Shown: positions 49,501 through 57,951 of the stretch, one piece after another
Numbering within the stretch: position 1 is the stretch's first letter
Layout of the letters: each line of letters begins with the position of its first letter
NCBI GenBank assembly: GCA_963722905.1
Contig: CAVROT010000011.1
Location: forward strand, 1 to 64,000
Reading direction: 5' to 3'
Origin: CAVROT01 sp963722905
GTDB taxonomy: Bacteria; Pseudomonadota; Alphaproteobacteria; Rhodobacterales; Rhodobacteraceae
DNA: 64,000 nucleotides
Translations under genes and position numbers: made by a program
Notes under the pieces: model-generated
Told to the model about the DNA's origin: nothing
What the model saw: only the letters and a program-made list of their open reading frames with translations
The model's database searches: none

Positions 49501-52500
49501 GACTGGCACTGCCGCAACTGTCGTCCGTCGGCTGGACGATCCAGGCACGTTCGAAGGCGGCGGTGTTGGGGTCAGCGGCAACGACAATGCGCCGGCAGAC
49601 GGTCTGAACGACGGACACGACGGCACCAGCTATCTCGATCCCAACGGCGGGGCCGAGGACAAGGCATCCTTCGTCGTGAACGCCAATGGCGCGGGCACCT
49701 ACAGCCTCGTGTTCCGGATGGCATCGAACTCCAGCCGCGACATCACCATCCAGACGAATGGCCAGTCCGAGACGATCACGGTCAACACCACGTCCTTCAC
49801 CACTTGGCAGGACTTCCCCATCGAGCTGACGCTGGAGGATGGCCCCAACACGGTCATCATCAACCAGCCGGGCACCACCGGGCCGAACATAGACAGCGTC
49901 CGGGTCATTCCGGTCAATGTAGTGACGGACACCGATGCGGATGTGGGCGACAACCTTGCCATCGCCCTCACCGATGACAGCGACCGCGCCAATACCGTGT
50001 TCACCGTCACCGGGCAGGACGACGACATCGAAACCTTCTCGGTCAGCCTGAACGGCGGGACGGCACAGACCGTCACGCCGGACGGCGCGGGTCAGTTCAC
50101 GCTTAACACCACGGCGCTGTCCGGTGCGATCACGGTCGCCCTGACCGTGACCGACGATGCGGCCATCCCGAACACCGCCACGGCCAGCACCGACGTCACG
50201 CTCGCCATCGTGGTGTCCAACGACGGCACCGCCGTGATCGACGGCGTCGCCTATGTCCTCTACGAGGCCGAAAACGCCGCCCTCGACGGGGCCGAGATCA
50301 TCGGCGACGATGCGGGCGAAGAACAGCGCGGGGCCGAAGGCGGTGCCTTCGTCGACTTCAACGGCACGTCGGACCAGACCATCGTCTGGACGGTCGAAGT
50401 GGCCGAGGACGGCACCTACGGCGTCGATATCCTCTACGCCCTGGGTCTGTCCGGCGGGCAACCCAAGGCTCCGCGCCCCATGACGCTGTCGGTCGACGGT
50501 CAGCCCGCCACGGTGCTGCCCTTCGTGGCCAACAGCAACGCGGATGAAACCCAATGGGGGCCGCAAAGCACGCAGCTTGCCCTGACGGCGGGGGTCCACA
50601 CCCTGACGATCACGGCACCCGCGGCCAGCGGTCCGAACGTCGACCAGCTGCGCATCACCCAGTCGCCGGTCACACCGGTCGAGCCGGGCAATCCGAACGC
50701 TGAATTCGAGGTCGAAAGCCTCGACCCGACGTTCTTTGAGAACCGGCTGCAGTACAGCTACCTTGAAAACCCGAGTGTCGGTGGCAGTGCACGCGACTTC
50801 AAGGACGAGGGCACCGTGCGGCTGCACAACACCGGCACAGAAGAGCTGGAAATCCGCAGTCACACGCTATCGGGTCCCTTCGATCTGGCGGTCGAGGATA
50901 TCCTCGACGGGGCGACCATCGCCGCGGGCGGGTTCCTCGATGTGGAGGTCGTGTTCGACCGCAGCGAGTACACGCCGCCGACCACGAACGTGAACGCCAC
51001 GCGCACCATCTTCAACGGCGTGCTGACCATCGTCACGAACGACGAGGACAGCCCGGTGGCCACGGTCGACCTGTCCGGCTTCTGGCAGGCCCAGAACGAA
51101 GGCGGTCAAGAACCCACCATCGACGAGGTCTGGGAAGTGTTCGGCTTCGGCAATACCGTGAACAACGCGGCGCTGGATAACAACGACATCTACGAGGCGA
51201 TCAACGCCCAGGAAATCCTGTCGCCGTACTGGCGGCTGGCCGATGGCGTGGACCAGGCGAAAATCACCCAGATTGCCGCCTATCACGGCCCGGGGGGCGC
51301 GGGTCTGGGCATCCATGCACCGGGCGACAAGGGAAAAGACGTCAACCTGGGCTCCCACGTCGGAACCGGCAACCAGACGATCCTTCCCCTGTCGAACGGC
51401 GGTTTCCAGACCGACCTGTTCGGAGGCGCCATCATTCCCGACGAATGGGACGGCGACGATATCTTCGGGATCAAGATCGCGAACTTCTCGACCGATCCGA
51501 CCCTGAACGTCCTGGGTCCGGTGCAGATCGACGGTGTCCAGCAGAACCATTTCTTCCGGTTCTTCCAGGCGCTCGACAAGGACGGCACCGTCATCCCCAA
51601 CGTCTATCTAGGGGCGCATGACTATACGGGGATCAACTACGACTATAACGACAACATGTTCGTCATCGAGGGCGTGACCCCCATCGGCAACGGTGCGGTC
51701 CTTGCCATTGACGGCCTCGACGATGCCGCCGCGGACGACCGGCTGGTCTTCACCAATATCGAGGCGCCGGTGGGCGGGCAGGTGTTTCGCAACGTGGCGA
51801 CCTTCACTGTCGACAACGACGGGCTGGGCGATCTCGATATCCAGACCCTGAACCTCACCGGCGACTTCATCGTCACCGGTCTGGCCGCGGGCGACTCCAT
51901 CGTATCCGGCGGGTCCGCCACAGTGACGGTCGAGTTCACCGGCGAGAACGACGTCAACAACACGGCGACGCTTCTCGAAGGGGCGCTGACCATCGGCACA
52001 AACGTGGGGACCAAGGCGATCACGCTGGCGGGCCTCGCGCAGTTGCGCAGCGAAGCCGGCGCGGAACCGACGGTCGCCCAGATCGTAGAGGCCTTCGGCT
52101 ACGGCACCGATGTGGCCCAGGGCCTCCTGTCTAACGGCGGGCAGGTCGAAACGGTCGGCGACGAGGTGCTGCTGCCCTATCTGGAGCGGCTGGACGGATC
52201 GCGCCCGGTCGAGATCATCCAGATCGCGGCCTTCCTCAACCAGGGCAACGTCGCCCGGCTCAGCGCGCACGGTCTCGACTCCGCCGAGCTATCCGAGCTC
52301 TTCGCCGCAGACGACAATCAGGGCCAGACGATCCTGCCCGACGGGCTGTTGGCGGGACCGGGCGATACGGGGAGCGTCGCGCGCAACGTCATCGACAGCG
52401 ACGAGCCCTTCGGTCTGAAGGTCACGGTCGACGGACGTCCGACCTTTACGTCCTGGACCGACCCGGAGGCCAACCGTCTCGATCCCCAACTCGTCAACGC

Positions 52501-54925
52501 GTCGGGTAACCCTCTTGTCGCCGACGACGCCGGTCACCTGATCCGGTTCTTCCAGGCCAGGGACGGCGCGGGCGCGGTCATCGACGGCACGTTCATCGCG
52601 ATCCAGGACTATCCCGGCGCGGGGAACTACGACTACAACGACCACATGTTCGTCATCAAGAACGTGCAGGCCCATGACCTTTCCGCGGCGGAGGATGCCA
52701 ACACGAACGGGATCAACGACGCGCTGGAAATCGACCGCGACGGGGACGGCCTGGCGGCATTCTTCGACGGCGACGACACGCCGGTCGTGCCGGTCGGGCA
52801 AGCGGCGTTCAACCCCGGGGCGACCCCCTGGGCGGTGGACGGCGACGGGCTGTCGCTCAGGGCGAACCTGTTCGATACCGGCGGTCAGGGCGTTGCCTAC
52901 AACGATACGACCACCGCGAATGTGGGCGACAGTTCTATCCGTCCCGGCGAGGGGGTCGACATTTCCAACGGAACGGGTGCGATCGGATATACGGCCGCAG
53001 GCGAATGGGTCGAGTACACCATCGACGTCTCTGCGGCGGGCACCTATGCGCTCAGCTTCAATTCGTCCACGCCGACGAACGGGCGCGCGCTCACCGCTAC
53101 ATTCGCCGCAGCGGGCGGGGTCTATGAGACCGTCACGGTGGCGGTGCCCAATACCGGGTCCTACACCACGTATCAGGACACTGCGCCCACGACGGTGACG
53201 CTGCAGGCGGGCGTACAGGTGCTGCGGGTCAACTTCGATCTGTCCCAGCAGGATCTGCAGGCTTTCACGCTGGTCCCTCAGGCTACGGCAAACCGGGCGC
53301 CGGTCGGCACCGACCTTGCCGATGTGGCGCTGAACGAAGGGGCGGCCTTCAATCTGGACGCCGCCGCGGCCTTCAACGATCCCGACGGCGATGACCTTGC
53401 GTTCTCGGCCACTGGTCTGCCGTCAGGTCTGACCATATCGGCAGCCGGGGTCATCGGCGGGAGCCTCCCGCTGGTGGCGGCCGATACCGACTTCACGGTC
53501 ACGGTCACGGCGACAGACGGTGCGCTATCGGCAAGCGAAAGCTTCGTGCTGAGCGTCGCCGACGTAACGGCCCCGAATCCGCAGACGCCATTCCCGGCGG
53601 GCGGCGCCCCCTCCATCGGCGAGAATGCCGTCTTCATCGATGCAGGAACCTTCGACAACGGAGGGCAGGGGATCTCGTGGAACGACAACCCGGGTCGCGA
53701 CAACGGCGGGGCCCAGTCTCAGCGCGCGAACACCGACGTCGAACTGGTCGGCGCGGAACAGGACATCGGTTACATCGTCGCCGGTGAGTGGGTCGAATAT
53801 ACCGTGAACGTGGCCGAGGCGGGCATCTACGATCTGTCCGTCAACGCCAAGACCCCGATCGGTGGAAACACGGTTGCGGTGTCGCTCGAGGGCGGCCCGG
53901 CGATTGCGACCTATGCGCTGGCCGACAGCAACGGCCCCGGCATGACGTTTGGGGGAACCACCTTCGCGCAGACGGCGCCGCAGCAAGTCCAGCTGGATGC
54001 GGGCCTCCAGACCTTGCGCGTGACATTCGACGGGACCGGGGCCTCCAACGGCTACCTGTTGGACTATCGCGGCCTGACGATCGATCGGCTGGCCGCGCAG
54101 GAAACCGATGCGATCGGCGAAAGCGGGAAGGTCACGCTGTCCCAGAGCGGCCCGGCACAATGGACGTCGGTGACCTTCGCACAGACGCTCGACTCTCCGT
54201 CCGTCGTGATGGGTCCGATGACAAATTCCGACGGCGATCCGGCGATCCTGCGGGTGCGCAACGTCACGGATACCGGGTTCGAGTTCCAGATCGACGAGTG
54301 GGATTACCAGAACGGGATCCACGGGTCCGAAACCGTGTCGTGGCTGGCCATCGAGGCGGGAGAGCACGAGATCAACGGTCAGACGGTCGTTGCAGGAAGC
54401 ACGGCTACCTCCGGCAGCGACAAAGCCCTCAGCTTCGCCAGCGATGCGTTCTCGGCGAAACCCGTACTGCTGGCGCAGGTGACCTCGACCAACGACGCCA
54501 CTTCGGTCAATGCACGGCTGAACTCGGTGTCCCCGACCGGATTTGTCGTCGATCTCGAACGTCAGGAAAGCGCAACGGTCGAACACGGAACAGAAACGAT
54601 TTCGTGGATCGCCGTAGAGGGTGGCGGCAACGCCGGGAGCGGCCTGGTGTCGGGGGTACTGACGAACGTTACTCATCTGACGTCCACCGCCAGCTTCGGC
54701 AGCAGCTTTGCCAGCACCGACAACTTCGTGTTCCTCGCCGATATTCAGACCGAGAACGGCCGCGATCCTGCCGACGTCCGGCTTGCATCGTTGTCCGGGG
54801 CGGGGGCCAGCGTCTTCGTCCAGGAGGAACAGTCAAAGGACGTTGAGATAATGCACTTTGCCGAGGACGTCGGTTTCGTCGCAATCCAGCTCGGCATCCT
54901 CGTCGACGACGACACGCTGTTCTGA
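40490..54925 (+). CDS. Giant modular extracellular protein with CBM, cadherin-like and sugar-dehydrogenase-like domains
   Basis: This is an uninterrupted frame of about 4,810 residues, acidic and almost cysteine-free. Domains by residue: cadherin/Ig-like repeats with ENxxGAVV openings (20-120, 295-780, 950-1130, 1290-1570); jelly-roll carbohydrate-binding-like modules (127-289, 1137-1285, 1581-1737, 1852-2007, 2991-3142, 3255-3394), most ending GPN[IVL]D; a malectin-like domain (2022-2213); a bacterial Ig-like domain (2225-2350); a glucose/sorbosone-dehydrogenase-like propeller (2364-2888; GMRNPYDLVWH); two DUF4114-like modules with YDYND (3717, 4046); Ca-binding DRDGDGL loops (4069-4097); two CBM6-type modules (GEWVEYT at 4171 and 4432); and a C-terminal beta domain. 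The first 16 residues from 40490 are a frame shadow; the true start is probably 39984. An adhesive or polysaccharide-binding surface role is inferred. Confidence 0.85.
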   Translation: MATAPTSMRSRSTTSVMPVSFFDPTVETDTLLIVENTTEVGQVAGDDLDNQVLTYALTAEGADNGKFTITADGALSFNDAPDYESPGSATLTNDYSVEVSVTDGATTTLKTITVSVTDDPELPEPAIDQIVQSAEAAILSGTVDIDTRRLLQTNDDRDKSAPASNVANDPYDEFGLRLGYSGEGYVDFGSQPGDTATWTVNVDVAGVYDLHVRYATSDARPLDLVAGDTSATMDFPPISGTPFEVWDVRTIRVALTEGDNSISLAIPAGADRGPNVDAIAVTGTGAMADFFAPTFDADPVPVVIDENATGVVATVTATDPSDPADPVAYDLEGADSALFSINDAGEISFDAAPDFEAPADAGSDNTYDLIVAATAGGTTIRQPVTIAVENTDDEPVSGLTLTARSVEENEVGAVVADIAFTDPDTVYQTGDFTINGGEEGQFVVAGNATEGFTVNLAFDTFLDFEAASQPVLSVSLGGETSAGIALVVTDDDSDNVDPNAPPTAGAGTAATDFGQAVVIDLTDLIDDAEDAAEPEITAATSTDGTVDIDNVAHTLTFTPAPGFSGAATISYTVADTEGLTATADVTVTVAAEVVPTITLMSKAFDENVQGAVVADIAVTDANPTAGDFTVDNTNFTVIGEPGALQLALIDTASLNFEPGVFPLVTVSLGAVSATPFSAEPDDADDVADIILTPLDFDENVKGADVASIAVTDEDDDVYAAGNFQVDDTRFEVVDDGGLKLRLRATESLDAEAEFPTVTVSVGGGSSQIVVEAGDIVEPRVLSFVPADLIGYSNQDRPDQGGSVSISSDGGSVTLDGNLWKRATIDPLTITDETVLRVTIRVGTVGEAVVIGFDANEDAFDLDRNLYQLAGTQNLNRMVDMRNAGTANGDGTVSFEIPLGAQSGQTFTSIILANDDDFFGNGRGSVTFSGIEIAEPAVETGNAAPRIVGGGVSDVAVDERTSVEIDLPFVDDDGDTISYTYSATLNGVAATLPLDVVDGTLTGNLGDTAPGLYTIVVTADDDEGGLTDETFLLDVRNVNDAPVADTNAAFEPFYGTVGAQIGFIDLSQFAGAFSDVDGDRLEYIVTGLPDGLRIVDDVITGTPTSAGTGSFTVAVTDGQATSAAITIELQIDAPAPGDTVVVEAEDFTGLGASAFFATGQANASGDQLIRTGVGQAATVTSRLADNGVTEGWYTVTMDVYDELDGDASYSLDIGGVLLSEPGATYSDDGAFTNPTSPRGGAGQVGNRKTLTYTQEVYVDADTVLTLSGQADGELLRTDRLVFTRVERPNVLPENIVLTGDAVAENADGAVAGVLTSVDPDGDDTAITFTVDAGSIFEVDGTTLKLKDGEILDFEAGGTVSVDVTATDALGGSTTTTLTVAVADVDEAPGAAVLTPASVDENTAGAVIGQLSAVDPEGAAITFTVTDTRFEVDGTGNLKLVDGTALNFEEGQTVSVDVTADDGQNQTAGTVDVTVLDLNDAPAFADSDAIAPVTADFGAGATVDLAPLGATDEDGDALTYGVRATGTDQLPAGFTIDGTKLLVAGSVPAGTYTVDVFVNDGTVDSEFVSLSVSIGQPAPFEPFAIEAEDPVLASVVILDNDANTNDTTIRDSGNPETNPLLQPSGLRPDFSGTGYLDFGDFPGDRVDFTVGVPTAGDYDLNIRYASQGADRPLDLAVNAGAALAVAFATTDPDGTGPEEGFDNWAFLTRTISLTAGINTVSLAIPAGANTGPNIDRIEITAAGSGPIPPADLSADEDGNLAATAAASVAQGDLDAVDFTLSGVDADIVLYEVSTDGGSVYTPVTPVAGVVTLNLSAFSQAESVSVALRVTDAAGNFETRIVVVDVADAVTPPFTFTLELESRDGSVVIDDDTGNGEGDQDSTQFRDSGNAETIAEGRDDGLWNGYSGDGYLDMGRNVGDAFSFDLDAPVTGTYQVTFRYGMASGTDDTRPMTLEVNGGQATAIPFANTGDWFNWTDVTVDVVLTAGSNTIRLENTIANGPNLDRVTVSRDGTVVVPDSEPGPRETIAINFQDGTVAKADGYLVANFDGYQTRANGETYGFVTEASVLDADTANSTPIDGSAYPLVAINERSGTGENGGLNDGINFDAMDPRLTGYAHFDLRDSFPAGEANRVAFEVAVDNGWYEVTVAVGDTGGPNDSDNQLLIEGQLVSSYVPTDQYKTQLVTAQVEVTDGRLTLAAPDGEVTEMQYLEIRELPDLTPTDGNPAIDDYSTVLSPVAASGVGQTFVEQPLTQANGPVLGIDPTAAFTMSLDLAGGRSGVLLDSLNDGSIKVVETLTGNEVAISVNTSGGFDTLTISPLETLKEFTSYTLVIDGLLDRGAVADQDAPSREFLKNTFTFTTKEAPEIVDREVAFEDTVEYISNPNIGEVYTSIEISPDGGHLYTTSIAGALTRWEIDPSDGSIDQATKEVYFPDELSDTGGRRGVIGIVFDPEDDDVIWISDNYAVPLNGRDDGVPEFSGAVSRVTLGPDGSFAGATFETYITGLPRSNGDHVTNSLEFRNLGTDAAPDYKLYLVHGSNSAMGEQDSSWGFRPERLLNASVMEIDHKRTDVPDGGFDVSTEPVPQDGTNRRYEYSDTNKDETRIVSTDDGNLKNGGLFIDDGEFNGNYLHFDARGVATVRVGEDASSAIVDGGEFYNPYADDAVLKIFATGMRNPYDLVWHSNGQLYTPTNGSAAGGNVPDDPDTLDVNEAAFGVERQDDYLFIIPGEGGTYSGHPNALRNEFILNGGNPTGGRDPNQVNKYPVGIEPDANYDPDRSYSLGPNRSPNGAIEYTGDAFGANLKGAIVFVEYSNDNNLRAILLDDNGLPIAERDFALQRPDGMDIQSSDPLDVIQDAQGRLYVLTLQRGSTGTQGTDNFEPAGTSKIIRLDPAPGGVVSGDTTADAGAPLTLTVIDGTDAGSVIFAVTGLDDDIETTEVSFNGAAPVTVSLNDQGQFTANLSTLSGEITAVLTVQDEVPNTASTSISFTPGDPSAGVLIDALNFTVLSTLTGTAATVVRRLDDPGTFEGGGVGVSGNDNAPADGLNDGHDGTSYLDPNGGAEDKASFVVNANGAGTYSLVFRMASNSSRDITIQTNGQSETITVNTTSFTTWQDFPIELTLEDGPNTVIINQPGTTGPNIDSVRVIPVNVVTDTDADVGDNLAIALTDDSDRANTVFTVTGQDDDIETFSVSLNGGTAQTVTPDGAGQFTLNTTALSGAITVALTVTDDAAIPNTATASTDVTLAIVVSNDGTAVIDGVAYVLYEAENAALDGAEIIGDDAGEEQRGAEGGAFVDFNGTSDQTIVWTVEVAEDGTYGVDILYALGLSGGQPKAPRPMTLSVDGQPATVLPFVANSNADETQWGPQSTQLALTAGVHTLTITAPAASGPNVDQLRITQSPVTPVEPGNPNAEFEVESLDPTFFENRLQYSYLENPSVGGSARDFKDEGTVRLHNTGTEELEIRSHTLSGPFDLAVEDILDGATIAAGGFLDVEVVFDRSEYTPPTTNVNATRTIFNGVLTIVTNDEDSPVATVDLSGFWQAQNEGGQEPTIDEVWEVFGFGNTVNNAALDNNDIYEAINAQEILSPYWRLADGVDQAKITQIAAYHGPGGAGLGIHAPGDKGKDVNLGSHVGTGNQTILPLSNGGFQTDLFGGAIIPDEWDGDDIFGIKIANFSTDPTLNVLGPVQIDGVQQNHFFRFFQALDKDGTVIPNVYLGAHDYTGINYDYNDNMFVIEGVTPIGNGAVLAIDGLDDAAADDRLVFTNIEAPVGGQVFRNVATFTVDNDGLGDLDIQTLNLTGDFIVTGLAAGDSIVSGGSATVTVEFTGENDVNNTATLLEGALTIGTNVGTKAITLAGLAQLRSEAGAEPTVAQIVEAFGYGTDVAQGLLSNGGQVETVGDEVLLPYLERLDGSRPVEIIQIAAFLNQGNVARLSAHGLDSAELSELFAADDNQGQTILPDGLLAGPGDTGSVARNVIDSDEPFGLKVTVDGRPTFTSWTDPEANRLDPQLVNASGNPLVADDAGHLIRFFQARDGAGAVIDGTFIAIQDYPGAGNYDYNDHMFVIKNVQAHDLSAAEDANTNGINDALEIDRDGDGLAAFFDGDDTPVVPVGQAAFNPGATPWAVDGDGLSLRANLFDTGGQGVAYNDTTTANVGDSSIRPGEGVDISNGTGAIGYTAAGEWVEYTIDVSAAGTYALSFNSSTPTNGRALTATFAAAGGVYETVTVAVPNTGSYTTYQDTAPTTVTLQAGVQVLRVNFDLSQQDLQAFTLVPQATANRAPVGTDLADVALNEGAAFNLDAAAAFNDPDGDDLAFSATGLPSGLTISAAGVIGGSLPLVAADTDFTVTVTATDGALSASESFVLSVADVTAPNPQTPFPAGGAPSIGENAVFIDAGTFDNGGQGISWNDNPGRDNGGAQSQRANTDVELVGAEQDIGYIVAGEWVEYTVNVAEAGIYDLSVNAKTPIGGNTVAVSLEGGPAIATYALADSNGPGMTFGGTTFAQTAPQQVQLDAGLQTLRVTFDGTGASNGYLLDYRGLTIDRLAAQETDAIGESGKVTLSQSGPAQWTSVTFAQTLDSPSVVMGPMTNSDGDPAILRVRNVTDTGFEFQIDEWDYQNGIHGSETVSWLAIEAGEHEINGQTVVAGSTATSGSDKALSFASDAFSAKPVLLAQVTSTNDATSVNARLNSVSPTGFVVDLERQESATVEHGTETISWIAVEGGGNAGSGLVSGVLTNVTHLTSTASFGSSFASTDNFVFLADIQTENGRDPADVRLASLSGAGASVFVQEEQSKDVEIMHFAEDVGFVAIQLGILVDDDTLF

Positions 54926-54940
54926 CCGGCTACCGCATAT

Positions 54941-54964
54941 GTGCCACCCCGACCGGGGTGGCAC
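54941..54964 (+). terminator. Perfect 10-bp hairpin after the giant gene
   Basis: GTGCCACCCC (54941-54950) and GGGGTGGCAC (54955-54964) pair exactly around the loop GACC. It starts 16 bp after the stop codon. No T-run follows, so it may act as an mRNA-stabilising end rather than a classic terminator. The next 280 bp (54965-55244) contain nothing I can identify. Confidence 0.65.
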
Positions 54965-55244
54965 ATTGCCATTTCGCGCTGGGGAACATGGAACACGCGG
55001 CGAACGCTTCTGCATGACACGTCGATCCGCTGCCTGCAGGAGAAAGCGCGCCATAGGGCAACAGGGCTTCATCGCCGGTTCACCCTTTGCAGGTCGATCA
55101 TCGGCGGCTGCATCCCTTGGGCCCGGCTTCGGTCGAAGAACCTGCGACCGCACGGGTGGAGCCCCTGGAGGGACTCCCGACGGCCCTGTCGCACAAATCC
55201 CGTGAGGGATTCAGGTCGTAATCCAGCGTTTTAGCCGGGCGGCA

Positions 55245-55690
55245 TGAGCAGACCCTTGCCCCCTACCTGCAAGGCCGGATACCGGCCGGCCTGCAACGAT
55301 GCGACCAAGCGCCTTAGCTCGCCGACGATCCGAATTGACCCCAAGATTGTCGACGCCGACTGAACGTTCCCCAGAAGTGCCGAAATGGAATTCCCCGCTT
55401 TGGCGGGTTCGGCAATCGACCGGAGCCAGGGATTGGCAGCTCCGTTCCTGGGTGGCCGACCGCGTCGTTTCGGCGGTGGCGGCGGGGTGATGCGGGCCTT
55501 GGAACGCACATGCTCGGGGATGAGGTCTTTGTGGCCCCGTAGCCTGTGGTCGGCGCATCCGATCTGGACGACGGCGACTTGCTGCAGGATGCGGTCGAGG
55601 AGCGCGGCGGCGACGACGGGTTCGCCGAAGACCTCGCCCCATCAGGCGAAGCCGCGGTCCGAGGTCGGAAGGGAGGCATCGGGTCGCCAT
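55245..55690 (-). pseudogene. Remnant of IS21-type IstB ATPase
   Basis: On the minus strand, after a TGA in place of an expected codon, the DNA reads WGEVFGEPVVAAALLDRILQ, then DHRLRGHKDLIPEHV and RSKARITPPPPPKRRGRPP. This is the characteristic end of the IstB transposition helper of IS21 elements, including its proline/arginine tail. The Walker motifs are absent, so only the C-terminal third survives. No istA gene is nearby. The boundary towards 55245 is uncertain. Confidence 0.7.
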
Positions 55691-55774
55691 TGGTGGGGTG
55701 GATGGCTCCCGCCTCCGGCATCGCAATGCGCCATGGTGGTGGCTGTTGCAGCGGACCACCGGAGGGAGCCATCC

Positions 55775-56277
55775 ATGGTCCAGCCGACCGTTATCGACCC
55801 CGGCCCGGCCGAGAACGTCTTGCAGGTTCACGGCGAGGAAGCGGGCGGGACCGTCGTTCTGAGCCGGCATTGCCGTCGGTCGCGGATGCTTTTGTTCTTC
55901 CGCGCGGCTAAAGCCCTGCCTTGTGGGGATGGAAGCCTGCGCCGGGGCGCATCGTTGGGGGCGAGAGCTGACGGCCCTCGGTCACGAGGTCCATCTCATG
56001 CCGCCGGCTTGCTGGAGCCATGCGTCAAGCGCGGCAAGACCGATGCCGCCGACGCGGAAGCGATCTGCGAGGCGGTGACGCGGCCGAAGATGCGCTCCGT
56101 GCCGATCAGGTCGTCCGAGCGGCAGGCGGCGATTTTCGACCACGTCGCACCGCAGGGACGCCTGTGGCGCACCGCGCGGGACTTCCTGGGCGGCTAGCAG
56201 ATCCAGGCAGTGAATGCGATCAGCGCGCATTCACTGCCCGACAGGGCATCGCGTAGAGATGTCCCGGAAGGGCGAGG
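55775..56277 (+). pseudogene. IS110-family transposase remnant, truncated by a later insertion
   Basis: The reading frame starts MVQPTVIDPGPAENVLQVHG, matching the IS110 opening (IGIDLAKNVFQVHG) in which the Asp is catalytic, and continues RRSRMLLFF. It then switches frame to VGMEACAGAHRWGRELTALG and back to KRGKTDAADAEAICEAVTRP. Homology continues to about GRGQV at 56280, where the IS3 element begins. The C-terminal half with the serine domain is not found on the far side. It carries at least two frameshifts and is inactive. Confidence 0.75.
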
Positions 56278-56641
56278 TCAGGTACTCCCTGAAACCTGGA
56301 TACTGACGCAAGCTTTGAGAGGAGAAACGGGTCTCAGATCAGAACGGCAGTCCGACCCCTGCGCATGGCGGAGCGGCCCTTCGACGGCTTTTGAACTGGC
56401 GCGCCGGTTCGGCGTGCATCGGGCGATGATCCGGCAATGGAGCGAGTCTTTGCTGCCATGGGTCCGGGGGCAATGGCGAGCGCCCTGCTCGAAGGCGCAT
56501 CCGGCGTGTTCGGGCGCGGTGATCGCAAGGTGCCGACGATGGACGGCGATCGGATCAGGGACCTGCCCGCCAGGATCGGGGAGCCGGCGGTGGCCAGCTC
56601 TTTTCCGGAAGGAATGCTCAGGCTCTGGGGCGGAACGGGAG

Positions 56642-56650
56642 GCGCGGGAT
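56642..56650 (+). repeat. Left target-site duplication of the IS256 element
   Basis: GCGCGGGAT lies directly outside the left inverted repeat. The identical nine bases lie directly outside the right inverted repeat at 57952-57960. A duplication of 8-9 bp is what IS256-family transposition leaves. Confidence 0.9.
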
Positions 56651-57951
56651 GGGACTGTCCGGAATCTTGTGTGCGAGGCCATGGCGCTGAAACCGAGAAA
56701 GGCATCACAAGGCGATCGAGAAGGATTTACCGGACCCGCTTCAGGCTGACCGCGATCCACAGGATTTGTCCGCGAAGGACGGTCTGTTCGATGAGTTGAA
56801 GAAGGCGCTATCGGAGCGGCTTTTGAACACCGAGCTGGACGTGCACCTGGTCGGTGATAGTGGCCGCGGTGTCGGCAATCGCCGCAACGGCAAGTCATAG
56901 GAGACCATGCTGACCGGCATGTCGAAGGTGACGCTGGACATTCCGCGCGACAGGGACGGCAGCTTCGATCCCAAACTGATCGCCAGGTATCAGTGTCGGT
57001 TTCGGGATGCCGACGACAAGGTCATTTCGATCTATGCGCGCGGAATGAGCGTACGCGAGATCCGCATACATCTCGAGGAACTCTATGGCAGCGACGTCTC
57101 GCCCGATTTGCTCTCGGCGGTGACGAACGCGGTGCTGGAGGAGGTGGAAGTGTGGCAGAACCGGCCGCTCGCCGCTTGCTATCCGCTGGTCTTCTTCGAC
57201 GCGATCCGGGTGAAGATCAGGGACGAAGGCTCCGTGCGAAACAAGGCGGTCTATATCGCCCTGGGTATCCTGCCGGATGGGACGAGGGACATACTGGGCC
57301 CCTGGATCGAGCAGACCGAGGGCGCGAAGTTCTGGCTGAAGGTGATGAATAAATTGAAGGCCCGTGGCCTCGGTGTCGTCTTGATCGCCGTCACGGATGG
57401 CTTGAAGGGCTTTCCCGAAGCGATCATCGCCGTCTTTCCAGACACAGCGGTCCAGACCTGTATCGTTCACCTCATACGTCATTCGATGAACTTCGCCAGA
57501 TGGAAGGACCGCAAGGCAGTCGCCCAGGCGCTCCGGACGGTCACCCGGGCCAAGGACGCCGATGCAGCCGCCCCCTGCGCTGGACGCCTTCGAGGAGGGC
57601 CCGTGGGGCGCAAAATACCCGGCCATAGGGCCTGCCTGGCGGAGGAACTGGGACCTGGTATTTCCGTTCCTTGCATTTCCCGAGGTTGTCCGCCGGATCA
57701 TTTACACCACGAACGCCATAGAGGCGCTGAATCCGAAACTGCGCCGGGCCGTCCGCGCGCGCGCCATTTCCCGAATGACGACGCCGCCACGAAGCTGCTA
57801 TATCTAGTTCTCAACCGCGTGGCCAAGGATTGGAAACGCCCGCCCCGCGAATGGACCAAGGCAAAGACCCAATTCGCCGTCATGTTCGGCGAGAGGTTCG
57901 TCAGCCAAGGACGAGAACAGGCCTTGCACGCAAGATATAGGATAGTCCCGC
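56651..57951 (+). mobile_element. IS256-family insertion sequence, complete ends, 1,301 bp
   Basis: The terminal inverted repeats are 56651-56680 and 57922-57951; both begin GGGACT when read inward, and about 24 of 30 positions match. A 9-bp duplication (GCGCGGGAT) flanks the element. The length is typical of the family. It contains one Mutator-type transposase gene, which is broken. It sits at the junction of OrfA and OrfB of an IS3 element, immediately before the OrfB start codon, and so inserted later than that element. Confidence 0.9.
56706..57909 (+). pseudogene. IS256/Mutator-type transposase, disrupted
   Basis: The protein reads KAIEKDLPDPLQADRDPQDL and DELKKALSERLL, then meets a TAG at 56898-56900 just after RRNGKS. 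It continues as MLTGMSKVTLDIPRDRDGS and onward through FFDAIRVKIRDEGSV (first catalytic Asp), AVTDGLKGFPEAI (second Asp) and QTCIVHLIRHSM. At about 57560 it shifts frame to LDAFEEGPWGAKYPAIGPAW with IIYTTNAIEALN, then shifts back near 57770 to ATKLLYLVLNRVAKDW. One stop and two compensating shifts make it inactive, although the domain content is otherwise complete. Confidence 0.88.
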
